This document shows positions 26,342 through 35,429 of a stretch of DNA of 44,502 nucleotides, in pieces. The stretch's first letter is position 1; every line of letters begins with the position of its first letter. Location of the stretch: assembly GCA_018829245.1 (NCBI GenBank), contig JAHJUH010000067.1:1-44502 (forward strand), in the 5' to 3' direction. This stretch comes from Patescibacteria group bacterium. Its GTDB lineage: Bacteria > Patescibacteriota > Minisyncoccia > Portnoybacterales > UBA2143. The position numbers were made by a program, and so were the translations under genes. The notes under the pieces are model-generated. The model had not been told where the DNA came from, searched no databases, and saw nothing but the letters and a program-made list of their open reading frames with translations.

Positions 26342-27724
26342 TTATTTTTTTAATACATCTAAAACAAATTTAATTCCTAATTTTACTAAATTGATTTTTT
26401 CTCTCAATCCTCGAGCAACTCTATAAATTTTCCAAATCCTATTAGGTGAAAGATAAAACTTTTTGTAAGCTCGACTAACTTTTTCTTGAACTTCTTTTTC
26501 ACCTTGATCTTGCGATATCTTATTCCATAAATCAACTGACTGAAAATCTGCTTTAATTTGGTTGTACAAAGTAGAACCAGGAAAAGGCGTTGCTAAATAG
26601 AAGTGAGCAAAGGTTAAAGGGAGGGAACAAGCAAATTTGATCGTTTCTTCCATATCGGCCAAGGTCTCTTCAGGATAACCCATAATAAAGTGGCCATCAA
26701 CAACTAAACCAGCCTTATCGGCCTCTACAACAGCCCTCCCACTCCTTTCAACTGTCGCTTGACCTCCTTTATTAGCTATCTTCAACATCTTATCTGTCCC
26801 GAACTCCAAGCCAAAAGCGATTTGCCAACATCCAGCTTCTTTCATTTTTTTAAATAATTCTAAATCTAACTGATCAACTCGAGAATTACAAACCCAGTCA
26901 ATCTTTTGATCTAATCCTTCTGATTTTAAAGCATCAAGAAACTCTTCTAAATAATAACGATCAGCACTAATTAACTCTGTCCAGAATAAAAAATCTTTAA
27001 CACCTAATTCTAGGTTATAATTAATCTCATTAATAATACTTTTAACTGAACGCTTCCTTAACTTTCTACCATAATATGTTTGAGCCGCGCAAAAGTTACA
27101 AGAATAAGGACAACCTCGAGAAAATGATATCAAAGAGAAAGGTCTGTCTTTAATTGGTAAATGGTAATTCTTAAAATCAATATCACTCCAATCAGGAAAT
27201 CCGTAGTCATCTATATTCTCAGAAAAAGGCACTTGAATACTCTCTTTTCCTCTTAATCCAATCCCAGTTACATTTGATAAATCATCTAAAGATTTAACAA
27301 CATTTTTAATCACTGCCTCAGCTTCAGAGATAAAAACGAAATTCAAACTTTGAGCATTTTTAAGCGACTCTTTTGGCAAAGCCATAACATGAATACCAAC
27401 TGCTCCTATTTTAATCTGAGGTAATATTTCCTTAACCTTTTTAGCAAACCAATTACAATCATTCTCAAAAGTTGGGGTTGTTACACTCATAATCATTAAA
27501 TCCGGAGAAAAATCTTTAATTTTCTCGAAGACCTCTTCTTGATTCATTTTAGCCGGTCCAGGATCTAAAACTAAAGTTTCTGAAATATCTCTAATCTGTG
27601 TCTTTAAATAAGCTAAAGTTAAAGGTGGAAAAGGTGCTCCCCAAATATCAAATTGTTGACACCGCCCTTCGCGCACCCAAATTTCATCCTTTTGAGAAGG
27701 CGGATTAATCAATAATGTTTTCAT
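26342..27724 (-). CDS. Cobalamin-binding-domain radical SAM protein
   Basis: The start was placed at the ATG at 27724 because MKTLLINPPS is the conserved N-terminus of this family and the ATG overlaps the stop of the GT2 (TAATG); a longer frame from 27775 has no family support. The protein is 460 residues. The B12-binding domain covers about 1-140; the usual GGxH segment reads GAVGIHVMALPKE. The radical SAM motif is C205-x3-C209-x2-C212 in SRGCPYSCNFC. FGLEFGTDK replaces the usual ESG block. The C-terminal YKKFYLSPNRIWK tail is the family form. It lies between a GT2 and an SMR transporter. Substrate unknown. Confidence 0.91.
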   Translation of the reverse strand: MKTLLINPPSQKDEIWVREGRCQQFDIWGAPFPPLTLAYLKTQIRDISETLVLDPGPAKMNQEEVFEKIKDFSPDLMIMSVTTPTFENDCNWFAKKVKEILPQIKIGAVGIHVMALPKESLKNAQSLNFVFISEAEAVIKNVVKSLDDLSNVTGIGLRGKESIQVPFSENIDDYGFPDWSDIDFKNYHLPIKDRPFSLISFSRGCPYSCNFCAAQTYYGRKLRKRSVKSIINEINYNLELGVKDFLFWTELISADRYYLEEFLDALKSEGLDQKIDWVCNSRVDQLDLELFKKMKEAGCWQIAFGLEFGTDKMLKIANKGGQATVERSGRAVVEADKAGLVVDGHFIMGYPEETLADMEETIKFACSLPLTFAHFYLATPFPGSTLYNQIKADFQSVDLWNKISQDQGEKEVQEKVSRAYKKFYLSPNRIWKIYRVARGLREKINLVKLGIKFVLDVLKK

Positions 27725-28392
27725 TAAAATAAATTCTTGATCAAACACCAGACATAACGATGAGCCACTTTCCAAACAACAATACCTGATTCACCAAATT
27801 TTCTTTTGTATTCATGAGAAGGAACTTCAGACGTCTTGTATCCTTTTTTTAAAGCTTTCATAATCATTTCTTGTTCGATAGTAAAAATATTCTCGGTCAT
27901 TCCTATATCTAATCCCGTTTTTCTTCGAATAGCTCTAAAACCATTTTGAGAATCAGTTAAACGAACATCAAATCGATAATTAATAGACAGAGTAATAATA
28001 TCACTCCCAACAATTCGAATAAATTTACCAATATCTCCATGAAGTTCATCACTTCCTCCACGCATTCTTGAACCAACAACTAGGTCAGATTTGCCTTCTT
28101 TAATAGGTTGAATCATAGTGGGAATATCTTTTGGGTCATGAGAACCATCAGCATCAATAAAAACAACAATATCGTGCTTAGCTTCTTTAAGAGCAACTCT
28201 TAAGCCATCTCCTTTACCTTGGCCATTATCTAAGACAACACGAGCTCCATATTTCTCAGCTAACTCCCTCGTCTTGTCGGTTGAATGACCATCAACAACT
28301 AAAACTTCATCACCAAAAGGTAAACACCCTTTAACGATTTCTTCAATCATTTGTTCTTCATTCCTAGTTGGTATAACGACGCTTGTTTTCAT
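27724..28392 (-). CDS. GT2 family glycosyltransferase, soluble DPM1-like
   Basis: A 222-residue protein with SVVIPTRNEEQM at 4-15, VVDGHSTDKT at 32-41 and the metal motif IDADGSHDP at 79-87. DSQNGFRAIRR is typical of polyprenyl-phosphate mannosyl/glucosyl transferases. Unlike the proteins at 133 and 23317 it has no C-terminal spans. The start overlaps the end of the GT-C gene at 28364 by 29 nt, so this pair likely works as donor maker and user. The donor sugar is unknown. Confidence 0.9.
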   Translation of the reverse strand: MKTSVVIPTRNEEQMIEEIVKGCLPFGDEVLVVDGHSTDKTRELAEKYGARVVLDNGQGKGDGLRVALKEAKHDIVVFIDADGSHDPKDIPTMIQPIKEGKSDLVVGSRMRGGSDELHGDIGKFIRIVGSDIITLSINYRFDVRLTDSQNGFRAIRRKTGLDIGMTENIFTIEQEMIMKALKKGYKTSEVPSHEYKRKFGESGIVVWKVAHRYVWCLIKNLF

Positions 28393-29746
28393 ATGATTTT
28401 ATAAAATAATAAATTGCATAAATAACAAAAATAAAAAGAAAGGGTTGAAGTGGTAAACGCAGGCGAGCCATAGCTGCCCAGCTAGAGGTAATAAAGAAAT
28501 AGCCAATAATAACCAACATAGCTAAAGCAATTCTTAATAGCTTCTTATTCCTAATCATTAAGACTACACCAATTAAAGCAATTAAATCAATCAAAAGCCA
28601 AAAAATGATGCCTATAATCCTAACCCAAAAAGTTGGCATATTCTTTAAAGAAGAAAATAATGTTTGAAAATCTTTTTGGACTAATAAATTTGATATATTA
28701 ATTGACGAAGAATCACCTAAATCAATATTCCAAAAATTTAGAATATTCGTCCAACCAGAATCAGTAAGCGCAGGCAAGGCCTTAATCAAATGAAACTTCA
28801 AAAAAATTAATGGCTGAGCTCTAATGATTGAAGAATTGATTTCTTTCAAAATTGGAATATATTCATCTTTTAAGTAAATATCATTGAAGTTATCTACGCC
28901 TGCTTTAGTTACAGCTAAATTATTTATATATTCTTCTGCTTGATCAACAGATAAATTAGTAGATAAAGCTAAGAAATTAGGCACGACATTAAAAAAGTAT
29001 AATAAATGAGTCTGATTAGAAATAACATAGCTATCAAACTGAATCTTATTCCTAATACACCAGGGAGCAGTTATAGCTAAAAATACAAACAAGAAAACAA
29101 CTAATATTTTGATGATATTAACTAAAGCAATTTTACGCCAAAGCATTATAAAGGTCATAACAACTATAGCTGGATAAAATAAAAATGCGATTTGCCTGAT
29201 CCAGGCAGCTAAACCTAAAAAGATAGCTGAAAGTATAATATATTTCCATTTCTGATTCTTCCAAGATAAAGCTAAAAGATAAACAGAGAGCATAAATAGG
29301 AAAAGAAAAGGAGTTTCAGACATAACTGTACTAGACCAGAATAAACTAAAAGGTTCGAAAGCCATAAAAATAGCTGAAGCTATTGAAATAGTATTATTAA
29401 AAAACAAACGAGCAAATTTATAAACAAAAACAATAAATAAAGAATAAATTATATTTTGCCAAAGAACAACAAAAAGATATTTAGGAATAATCAGCCAAGA
29501 AATACCCAAAAGGATAGGATAACCTGGAGCCGGAAAAGAATTTGGTATTAACGGTTCAGTTAAACTATTAGTGAAAACTCCTTCAGTTAAAAAGTTCAAG
29601 CCAGCTGGTAAATAAACATCAGCTCCCGCAATAAATCCTTGATCACCTAAAGAGAAAAAAGCAATTAACGAAAAAACAAGACGAGGGATTAAAGCCAAAA
29701 GGAATAAGACAACAACTATTTTATTTTTCTTAAACCAATCATTCAT
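28364..29746 (-). CDS. GT39/PMT-like membrane glycosyltransferase
   Basis: A 460-residue protein with about 10 predicted spans. The first outer loop has GADVYLPAGLNFLTEGVF at about 41-58, matching the position of the GT39 acidic motif (D43), and PGYPILLGI comes after it. FEPFSLFWSSTVMSETPF also fits GT39 proteins, where a conserved Glu in this loop helps catalysis. It is shorter than the protein at 24264 and lacks a large C-terminal domain. It overlaps both neighbours, the GT4 (8 nt) and the DPM1-like GT2 (29 nt). An outer-face sugar transfer from polyprenyl phosphate is inferred. Confidence 0.83.
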   Translation of the reverse strand: MNDWFKKNKIVVVLFLLALIPRLVFSLIAFFSLGDQGFIAGADVYLPAGLNFLTEGVFTNSLTEPLIPNSFPAPGYPILLGISWLIIPKYLFVVLWQNIIYSLFIVFVYKFARLFFNNTISIASAIFMAFEPFSLFWSSTVMSETPFLFLFMLSVYLLALSWKNQKWKYIILSAIFLGLAAWIRQIAFLFYPAIVVMTFIMLWRKIALVNIIKILVVFLFVFLAITAPWCIRNKIQFDSYVISNQTHLLYFFNVVPNFLALSTNLSVDQAEEYINNLAVTKAGVDNFNDIYLKDEYIPILKEINSSIIRAQPLIFLKFHLIKALPALTDSGWTNILNFWNIDLGDSSSINISNLLVQKDFQTLFSSLKNMPTFWVRIIGIIFWLLIDLIALIGVVLMIRNKKLLRIALAMLVIIGYFFITSSWAAMARLRLPLQPFLFIFVIYAIYYFIKSYENKRRYTN

Positions 29747-30878
29747 TTCCTAAAATAAATCTTAAAATATTCCTGGCTCTTTTTTGCCAACTATACTTTT
29801 GGACATCTTCATAGGCCTGCACTGAGATTCTAACAGAAAAATCAGTGTTTTTCAACGCTCGCTCAATCCCTTTAGCTAGCTCTTGTGGATTGTCCGGCTC
29901 AACTAAAATCGCATTATTTTCACTTAGAACTTCTCTTAAAGACGGCAAATCTGAAGCAACAACTGGACGCCTAGAAGCCATATATTCGAACATTTTTAAA
30001 GGAGAAGTCCAACTTTTTGAAATATCCATCTTTCCTGAATTAGGTATAACTAAAACATCAGCTGATTTTAAATAACAAGGCATTTCTGAATAAGGTCGAT
30101 GTCCTAAAATTAGAATATTATTTAAATTTTTGTTCTTTTTCCTAAATTTTTCTAAATCCTCTTTTGTTCCACCAACAAAAACAATAAATATATCTTTATC
30201 TAAAAATTTAGAAGCATCGGCCAAGACTTGAACTCCCTTCCACTTATATAGATGACTATTAGTTAAAATAATTTTTTTATCTAAAGGTAATCCTAGTTTT
30301 TCTCTAGCTTCTTTTTTTGAAATATTTATATTAAATTTTTCTAGATCAACTCCATCTGGAGCAACTAAAATTTTATCTTTTTGAATCCCTTTTTTAATTA
30401 AAGTATTTTTTAAGATTTCAGTGATAACAATGATCTTATTAGCTTTTTCAAGAATTCTTTTATGTAAGAAAAAATTCTTTGGAAAAGTATGAATTTCATA
30501 AACAAAATTACTTTTGAAAAAACTTAATAAATATAAAGAAAAAGAATCACGAGAATAGATAAGATCCGCTTTTTTAAATAATAGATAAAAACTAGCTAAA
30601 AAGTAAAAAGAAAAAGCTTGAATCCAGGATCCCAAGGATCCCATAACTTTTTCCCAAGGTATCAAATCAAGAGAAAAAATCTTTTTAATTTGAAAAGAAC
30701 GATTAACATCATAATAAATAAAAGGGTCTATACTTTTAAGTAATCTATTAAATCTTTTAGCCACTATTAACTCAACCTCTGCTCTGTTCTTAACAAAGGC
30801 CTCACACATTTTCATAATTTGAATACCGTGCGCTTTTTCTGTCGGCATTCGCATATTAGTAATATAAATAATCTTCAT
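29739..30878 (-). CDS. GT4 family glycosyltransferase
   Basis: The start was placed at the ATG at 30878, which gives an ATGA overlap with the upstream radical SAM gene and the family N-terminus MKIIYITNMRMPTEKAHG; a frame from 30893 adds five residues without support. The protein is 379 residues with a GT-B fold. The C-terminal donor site has TNSHLYKWKGVQ and SPLKMFEYMASRRPVVAS, the Glu-bearing motif of GT4 enzymes. It acts in the cytoplasm with a nucleotide sugar. The neighbours are a SPASM radical SAM gene and a GT-C gene. Specificity is unknown. Confidence 0.88.
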   Translation of the reverse strand: MKIIYITNMRMPTEKAHGIQIMKMCEAFVKNRAEVELIVAKRFNRLLKSIDPFIYYDVNRSFQIKKIFSLDLIPWEKVMGSLGSWIQAFSFYFLASFYLLFKKADLIYSRDSFSLYLLSFFKSNFVYEIHTFPKNFFLHKRILEKANKIIVITEILKNTLIKKGIQKDKILVAPDGVDLEKFNINISKKEAREKLGLPLDKKIILTNSHLYKWKGVQVLADASKFLDKDIFIVFVGGTKEDLEKFRKKNKNLNNILILGHRPYSEMPCYLKSADVLVIPNSGKMDISKSWTSPLKMFEYMASRRPVVASDLPSLREVLSENNAILVEPDNPQELAKGIERALKNTDFSVRISVQAYEDVQKYSWQKRARNILRFILGNE

Positions 30879-31963
30879 CCTAAACGACAACACCTTTTAC
30901 AAATAGGCGTTAAATTATTCTTTAATAAATCCAATCTTAATTTCTTAAATTTATTATTGTTCCAAATCTGGCTTAGTGGCTGCTCCAGTAAATTTCCTAA
31001 TTTAGTTTTAATAATCGGACAGAAAATAATATTCCCTTGAGCATCAACTCGGCAAGCAAATAAATCCTTACATCCTACATCTACATTTTCTCTCAAAGAC
31101 CCATTAAAATAGAATAAGGAGTGTCTATCATAAACTCGTGGTTGAATCATAAAGCTGATACCTTTAATACTTCTTACCTTTTTTAATAATTTTTCTATTT
31201 TCTGATGAGAAAAACTATATTGCGTTTCTTCTTTTTCTTCAGTACTAATATCCTCTAAGGGAATACTGAGAGCCCTACTAGACATTAATATTTCTTGAGG
31301 AGTAGAAAAGATTTCAAACTGCCAGGAAAAATTTTGAACACCCTGTTTCTTAAAAATATCAACTATTTCTAATAATTGATCTAAATTTTCCTTAAAAAGA
31401 ACTGTATTAATGCTAACACTAAAATCTTGAGATAACATTTTTAAAGCCTGAGCTGTTCTTTCAAAAGCTGTTTCTGAACCTCTAATCATATTATGTGTCT
31501 CAGGTAAACCATCTATAGAAACACCAATACCTCTAACTGTCTTTTTAAGTTTTTTTAATTTCTTAACTCTTTCCTCATTCAATAAAGTGGCGTTAGTAGA
31601 TAAATGAACTTTTATCTTTCTTCTCTGACATTCTTCTAAAATCTCAAAAATATCAGGATGAACAAAAATTTCTCCACCAATAAAAGAAAGATAATTAACA
31701 GATGGGCCTAAATTATCTAAAATCTTACAAAAATCTTTAAAACTATAATCCGTTTTGATCAGCTTTCGGTCTTCTTTCTGAGTACACATTTTGCAATTAA
31801 GATTGCATTTAAGAGTCAATTCTATAGTTGCTGTTTTGGGTAGCTCGATATTTCCATCAGAAGCCATTTCTTGCTTATTAAAATGATAACTAACTTGCCT
31901 CGCTTTTTGAGCGAATTTCCATAAACCTAATTTCTTTAATGTTTTTTTGATTAATAATCTCAT
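30875..31963 (-). CDS. Radical SAM protein with SPASM domain
   Basis: A 362-residue protein with C53-x3-C57-x2-C60 in LKCNLNCKMCTQ, then FIGGEIFVHPD and the STNATLL block, all normal for the radical SAM core. The C-terminal SPASM part has CKDLFACRVDAQGNIIFC, GNLLEQPLSQIW and CKRCC, for one or two auxiliary clusters. It is longer than a minimal SPASM protein and has a 30-residue basic N-terminus. It overlaps a methyltransferase and a GT4 gene by 4 nt each. No precursor peptide is near, so a sugar or lipid substrate is likelier than a RiPP (inference). Confidence 0.88.
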   Translation of the reverse strand: MRLLIKKTLKKLGLWKFAQKARQVSYHFNKQEMASDGNIELPKTATIELTLKCNLNCKMCTQKEDRKLIKTDYSFKDFCKILDNLGPSVNYLSFIGGEIFVHPDIFEILEECQRRKIKVHLSTNATLLNEERVKKLKKLKKTVRGIGVSIDGLPETHNMIRGSETAFERTAQALKMLSQDFSVSINTVLFKENLDQLLEIVDIFKKQGVQNFSWQFEIFSTPQEILMSSRALSIPLEDISTEEKEETQYSFSHQKIEKLLKKVRSIKGISFMIQPRVYDRHSLFYFNGSLRENVDVGCKDLFACRVDAQGNIIFCPIIKTKLGNLLEQPLSQIWNNNKFKKLRLDLLKNNLTPICKRCCRLG

Positions 31964-32610
31964 TTTTTAGCAATAACAAAGTAACTTATAGGACAAGGAT
32001 GTAATTTTTTAATTTTTTTAGGAATTAACTTATCAAGCAATAATGCTTTAGCAAAAGCAAAAAAACGAATGAAATTAAAAATGAAAAAACTATGCCATAA
32101 ATTAACTCCAGCTGAAAATCTTTCGCCCAAAGGAATAATTTCGAAATTAGAAAAACCACTTCCTTCTAATAACTTTGTCAGGCCTTGAGAGGTCAATCTT
32201 CGATAATCATTTGGCTCTGGTGCTTCATTGTTTATCAAAGGAGAATTAAAGAAAAAAATTCCGCCTGGCTTTAAAACTCTACGAATTTCCCTTAATAGAT
32301 TTTTTGGCTCCTCAATGATATAGATAGCATTAAATAAAAAGATGTTATCAGCATGATTATCTTTAAAAGGAAGATCGTGATTCAAGTTAGCTACTACATC
32401 AACACCTTCTTTCTCCTTGTAATCAACCTTAATAACCTTATTCTTATCTAGTCCCCAATAACGATAATAACTTGGATTACTGCCAGCTGCTAAATCAATA
32501 GAAATCCCTTTTAGATTCTGACAATGTTTTTGAACTTGCCAGTTAAATAGAATCCGACCTAAACTTTTGCCAGTAAAAACTTCTTTAGTAAAATTGAAAA
32601 ATTTATTCAT
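31960..32610 (-). CDS. Class I SAM-dependent methyltransferase (Methyltransf_11 type)
   Basis: A 216-residue protein with a divergent motif I, SIDLAAGSNPS at about 37-47, and VLKPGGIFFFNSP after the fourth strand. The DLAAGxNP form of motif I occurs in methyltransferases of glycan clusters. The gene overlaps the deacetylase and the SPASM gene by 4 nt each. Acceptor unknown. Confidence 0.84.
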   Translation of the reverse strand: MNKFFNFTKEVFTGKSLGRILFNWQVQKHCQNLKGISIDLAAGSNPSYYRYWGLDKNKVIKVDYKEKEGVDVVANLNHDLPFKDNHADNIFLFNAIYIIEEPKNLLREIRRVLKPGGIFFFNSPLINNEAPEPNDYRRLTSQGLTKLLEGSGFSNFEIIPLGERFSAGVNLWHSFFIFNFIRFFAFAKALLLDKLIPKKIKKLHPCPISYFVIAKK

Positions 32611-33374
32611 ATATTTAAATTAAATTTAAATTTTGTTTTAAACTCTTCAAAATTAGTTTTTGAATTAATTGATTGACGAGGTAATTTGAATAAATCTACA
32701 TTTTCACTCACTAAACCACTCTTAATGGTTAATCCAGCCTTAAAACCAGACTCTTTTAAAATGTCGACCACTTCTTGATTAAAATTTCCTCGAGGATAAG
32801 CAAAAAAATTACATTTTTTATTAAGCTTTTCTTGAACAATTCTTTTTGATTCTTCTATTTCTCTTTTAGCTTCCATTGGGTTAATTTGACTTAATTCTGA
32901 ATGAGTCAAAGTATGTGGTTGAAAATCAATTAAGCCCGATTGATCCATTTCCTGTATTTGCGGCCAATTAAGCATATCTAAAACAATTTTTTGAGAATCA
33001 CCTATTTTCTGATCAATTAAATCAACTGCTAAAAATATAGTAACTGGGAAATCATATTCTTTAAGAATTGGCCAAACATTAGAATGGTTATTTTGATATC
33101 CATCATCAAAAGTTAAAACAACTGTCTTTTTGGGAATAACTTGTTTTTTTTCTATCCATTCAACTAATTGGCTTAAACTAATAATATTAAACTTCTTTCT
33201 TTTTAAGTATTCTATCTGTCTAATAAATTCTTTTGATTCAACATTAAAAAACAAATTGTTTTCACCTACAGAATGATACATCAAAATTGTTGCCTTGTTA
33301 GAATAAGGTTTTAAAAATAAGAGATAATTAAGACAAAAATAAATAATGTTTTTGATGACTCTTTTTATTCTCAT
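32607..33374 (-). CDS. Polysaccharide deacetylase (NodB/CE4 domain)
   Basis: A 255-residue protein with one N-terminal hydrophobic stretch (about 9-22) that may anchor it. The CE4 motifs are complete: MYHSVG at 32-37, TFDDGY at 88-93 with the catalytic and metal Asp pair, HTLTH as the metal-binding His motif, and AYPRGNFN as motif 3. The family removes N-acetyl groups from amino sugars with a divalent metal. An anchor on a protein with no cleaved signal suggests action at the membrane, on the outside if exported. It ends 4 nt inside the methyltransferase start and begins next to the epimerase stop. Confidence 0.9.
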   Translation of the reverse strand: MRIKRVIKNIIYFCLNYLLFLKPYSNKATILMYHSVGENNLFFNVESKEFIRQIEYLKRKKFNIISLSQLVEWIEKKQVIPKKTVVLTFDDGYQNNHSNVWPILKEYDFPVTIFLAVDLIDQKIGDSQKIVLDMLNWPQIQEMDQSGLIDFQPHTLTHSELSQINPMEAKREIEESKRIVQEKLNKKCNFFAYPRGNFNQEVVDILKESGFKAGLTIKSGLVSENVDLFKLPRQSINSKTNFEEFKTKFKFNLNI

Positions 33375-34382
33375 TTATTTAAATTTTAACCAACTAGGAG
33401 GCAAATTTTTTAAGATTTCAATATTAGCGAACGGTTTAATCTGTTTAACTTCTACTTCCTTTGCCCATTGAGTCATTTCTTCTATGCCTTGTTCTAAATT
33501 AATTTTATCCTGATAATTTAAGATATTTTTTACTCTTTTATGATCTGAATAAGCGTATTTGACTTCACTTCTCTCTAATAAATGGTTAATTCTAGTTTTC
33601 TTTCCCATAGCCTTAAATACCAGATCAGCTAATCTATTAACCGTTACCGCTTGATCAGTACCAATGTTAAAAACTTGGTTATATGCTTTTGGTTTAAATA
33701 TTGATTCAGCTATAACTGATGATATGTCTTTGATGTGAGTAAAAGCTCTTTTTTGTTTACCATCACCAAAAATAGTTATTGGTAAATTTTGCATGATTTG
33801 ATTTATAAAAATACCTACCACATTACGATACTTGTCGCTAAGATTCTGTCTTGAACCATAAACATTATGAGGACGAAAAATGATATGATTTAAACCAAAC
33901 ATTTCTTGACTAACTCTTAATTCCATTTCAACCGCATATTTAGCAATACCATACGAATCTTCAGGCTCAGGTATCATTTCTTCAATCATTGGAACTTGGC
34001 CTGGACCATAAACTGCGATTGATGAAGTAAAAACAAAACATTTAACATTATGATTGACTGAAGCGTTAATAAGATTAACGCTACCAACTAAATTATTTTG
34101 ATAGTTATAGTGTTTTATAAAATGGCTTAAACCCTCAGCTGCATAGGCCGCTAAATGAAAAACATAATCAAATTTATTCTCTTTAAATAATTTATTGATC
34201 AATTTGACATCATTAATGCTCCCCTTAACAAATTTAGCCTTAGGATTAACGTTTCTCTTAAAGCCACCACTTAAATCATCTAAAACAATCACTTCCTGGC
34301 CTAATTTGATTAATTCATCGGCTACATAAGAACCAATAAAACCAGCTCCTCCGGTTACTAATACTTTATTTTTCTTTTTCAT
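33375..34382 (-). CDS. NAD-dependent sugar epimerase/dehydratase (UDP-glucose 4-epimerase-like extended SDR)
   Basis: A 335-residue protein with VTGGAGFIGSYVADEL at 9-24 for NAD binding, FTSSIAVYG for the catalytic Ser, and the YxxxK pair in DSYGIAKYAVE. RPHNVYGSRQ and the FTHIKDISSVI segment are usual for GalE/WbpP-like enzymes, which interconvert UDP-hexoses at C4. Substrate choice cannot be read from the sequence. It overlaps the GT4 at 34366 by 17 nt and abuts the deacetylase with no gap. Confidence 0.9.
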   Translation of the reverse strand: MKKKNKVLVTGGAGFIGSYVADELIKLGQEVIVLDDLSGGFKRNVNPKAKFVKGSINDVKLINKLFKENKFDYVFHLAAYAAEGLSHFIKHYNYQNNLVGSVNLINASVNHNVKCFVFTSSIAVYGPGQVPMIEEMIPEPEDSYGIAKYAVEMELRVSQEMFGLNHIIFRPHNVYGSRQNLSDKYRNVVGIFINQIMQNLPITIFGDGKQKRAFTHIKDISSVIAESIFKPKAYNQVFNIGTDQAVTVNRLADLVFKAMGKKTRINHLLERSEVKYAYSDHKRVKNILNYQDKINLEQGIEEMTQWAKEVEVKQIKPFANIEILKNLPPSWLKFK

Positions 34383-35427
34383 ATTTTTTTAAAATGTTTA
34401 ATAATTCTAATCCTAAAACGCTAGGACAAAATTTCTTTTTATACAAATCATACCCTTGTCTAGCTAATTTTTCTCTTAATTCTTGATTGTTTTTTAACTC
34501 TAAAATTTTGTTGGCCAAACTTTGAGCATTAGCAATCTGACAAAAAGCTAATTCTTGATTATCTCTAAACGCTTCCATCATTGCCAATGTGTTAGCTGTA
34601 ATAACTGGTTTTCTCATTGCTATGCATTCGTACAATTTATTTGGGATAACTCTCTTAGCTTTAATTGTATCACCAAATATACCTAAACAAATATCTGATT
34701 GAGCAATATATTCCGAAACTTCTTCTACTGGGATAAGATCGACTAATTCTATTCTATCTTGAAGATTAAAATACTCTATTTTCTCCTTAATATTTTTATA
34801 TTCTTGACCATTGCCAATCAAACGAAAAAAGATATTTTCATCTTTTAAAATATTAGCTGCTTCAATAATATACTTAACACCTTGAAGAGGAATATATGTA
34901 CCGTGGAAGTGAACTATAAATTTATCCCGATCTTTTTCAACTATTCTTGGATAAAAAGTAGCATCGTCAGCCCCAATAAAAATACGATTAAACTTAGATG
35001 ATTTTATATTAAATGTCTTAATAAAATAATTTATATGTTCGTTAGTATCTAATAAAATCTCGTCAGCTAATTTACAAGACAACCAATCAAAGAACCAATA
35101 GTATTTTGCTTTTAAGCTCTTTTTTGGAACCAATTTCCTATCAAGAACCATGGAATCATAAAGTGATAAAAAAGCATCAAAAACTATCTTCTTCCGACAA
35201 ATTAATTTAGCTAAAGGAACTATCGTCTGGCCGGGAAACCCAACAACTATAATATCAATTTTTTTTCTTAATTTCCAATATTGTTTAATTAAATCAAAGT
35301 ACTTAGATAACGAATGTTTTTTGCTATTACATTCAATAACCTCAACTCCATTTTTTTTTAAACCAGAAATTAGAATTTTATTTCTAGCATAATCTTTATT
35401 GTAGATACCAAAATAGCAAATAACCAT
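34366..35427 (-). CDS. GT4 family glycosyltransferase
   Basis: A 353-residue GT-B protein. The C-terminal donor domain has HFHGTYIPLQGVKYIIEA and PNKLYECIAMRKPVITAN, a GT4 Glu motif of the less common KLYE form. The N-terminal domain is short and shows FGIYNKDYARNKILISGL. It follows the GT4 at 35430 with a 2-nt gap. The two are different in sequence, so they are not a recent duplicate. Confidence 0.87.
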   Translation of the reverse strand: MVICYFGIYNKDYARNKILISGLKKNGVEVIECNSKKHSLSKYFDLIKQYWKLRKKIDIIVVGFPGQTIVPLAKLICRKKIVFDAFLSLYDSMVLDRKLVPKKSLKAKYYWFFDWLSCKLADEILLDTNEHINYFIKTFNIKSSKFNRIFIGADDATFYPRIVEKDRDKFIVHFHGTYIPLQGVKYIIEAANILKDENIFFRLIGNGQEYKNIKEKIEYFNLQDRIELVDLIPVEEVSEYIAQSDICLGIFGDTIKAKRVIPNKLYECIAMRKPVITANTLAMMEAFRDNQELAFCQIANAQSLANKILELKNNQELREKLARQGYDLYKKKFCPSVLGLELLNILKKYEKEK

Positions 35428-35429
35428 AT

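Noticed and set aside
26725..26775. GC-rich patch in the radical SAM gene at 26342 as another palindromic insert
   Set aside because: No convincing inverted repeat was found, and the encoded residues (GGQATVERSGRAVVEADKAG) fit the usual helix of the family.
27725..27775. An earlier start for the radical SAM gene at 26342, adding 17 residues
   Set aside because: The extra residues lie inside the upstream GT2 gene, are not family-like, and the ATG at 27724 matches the conserved MKTLLINPP start with TAATG coupling.
30625..30645. Repeated GGATCC in the GT4 at 29739
   Set aside because: Two hexamers 3 nt apart encode a normal stretch (GSLGSW); there is no wider repeat or insertion.
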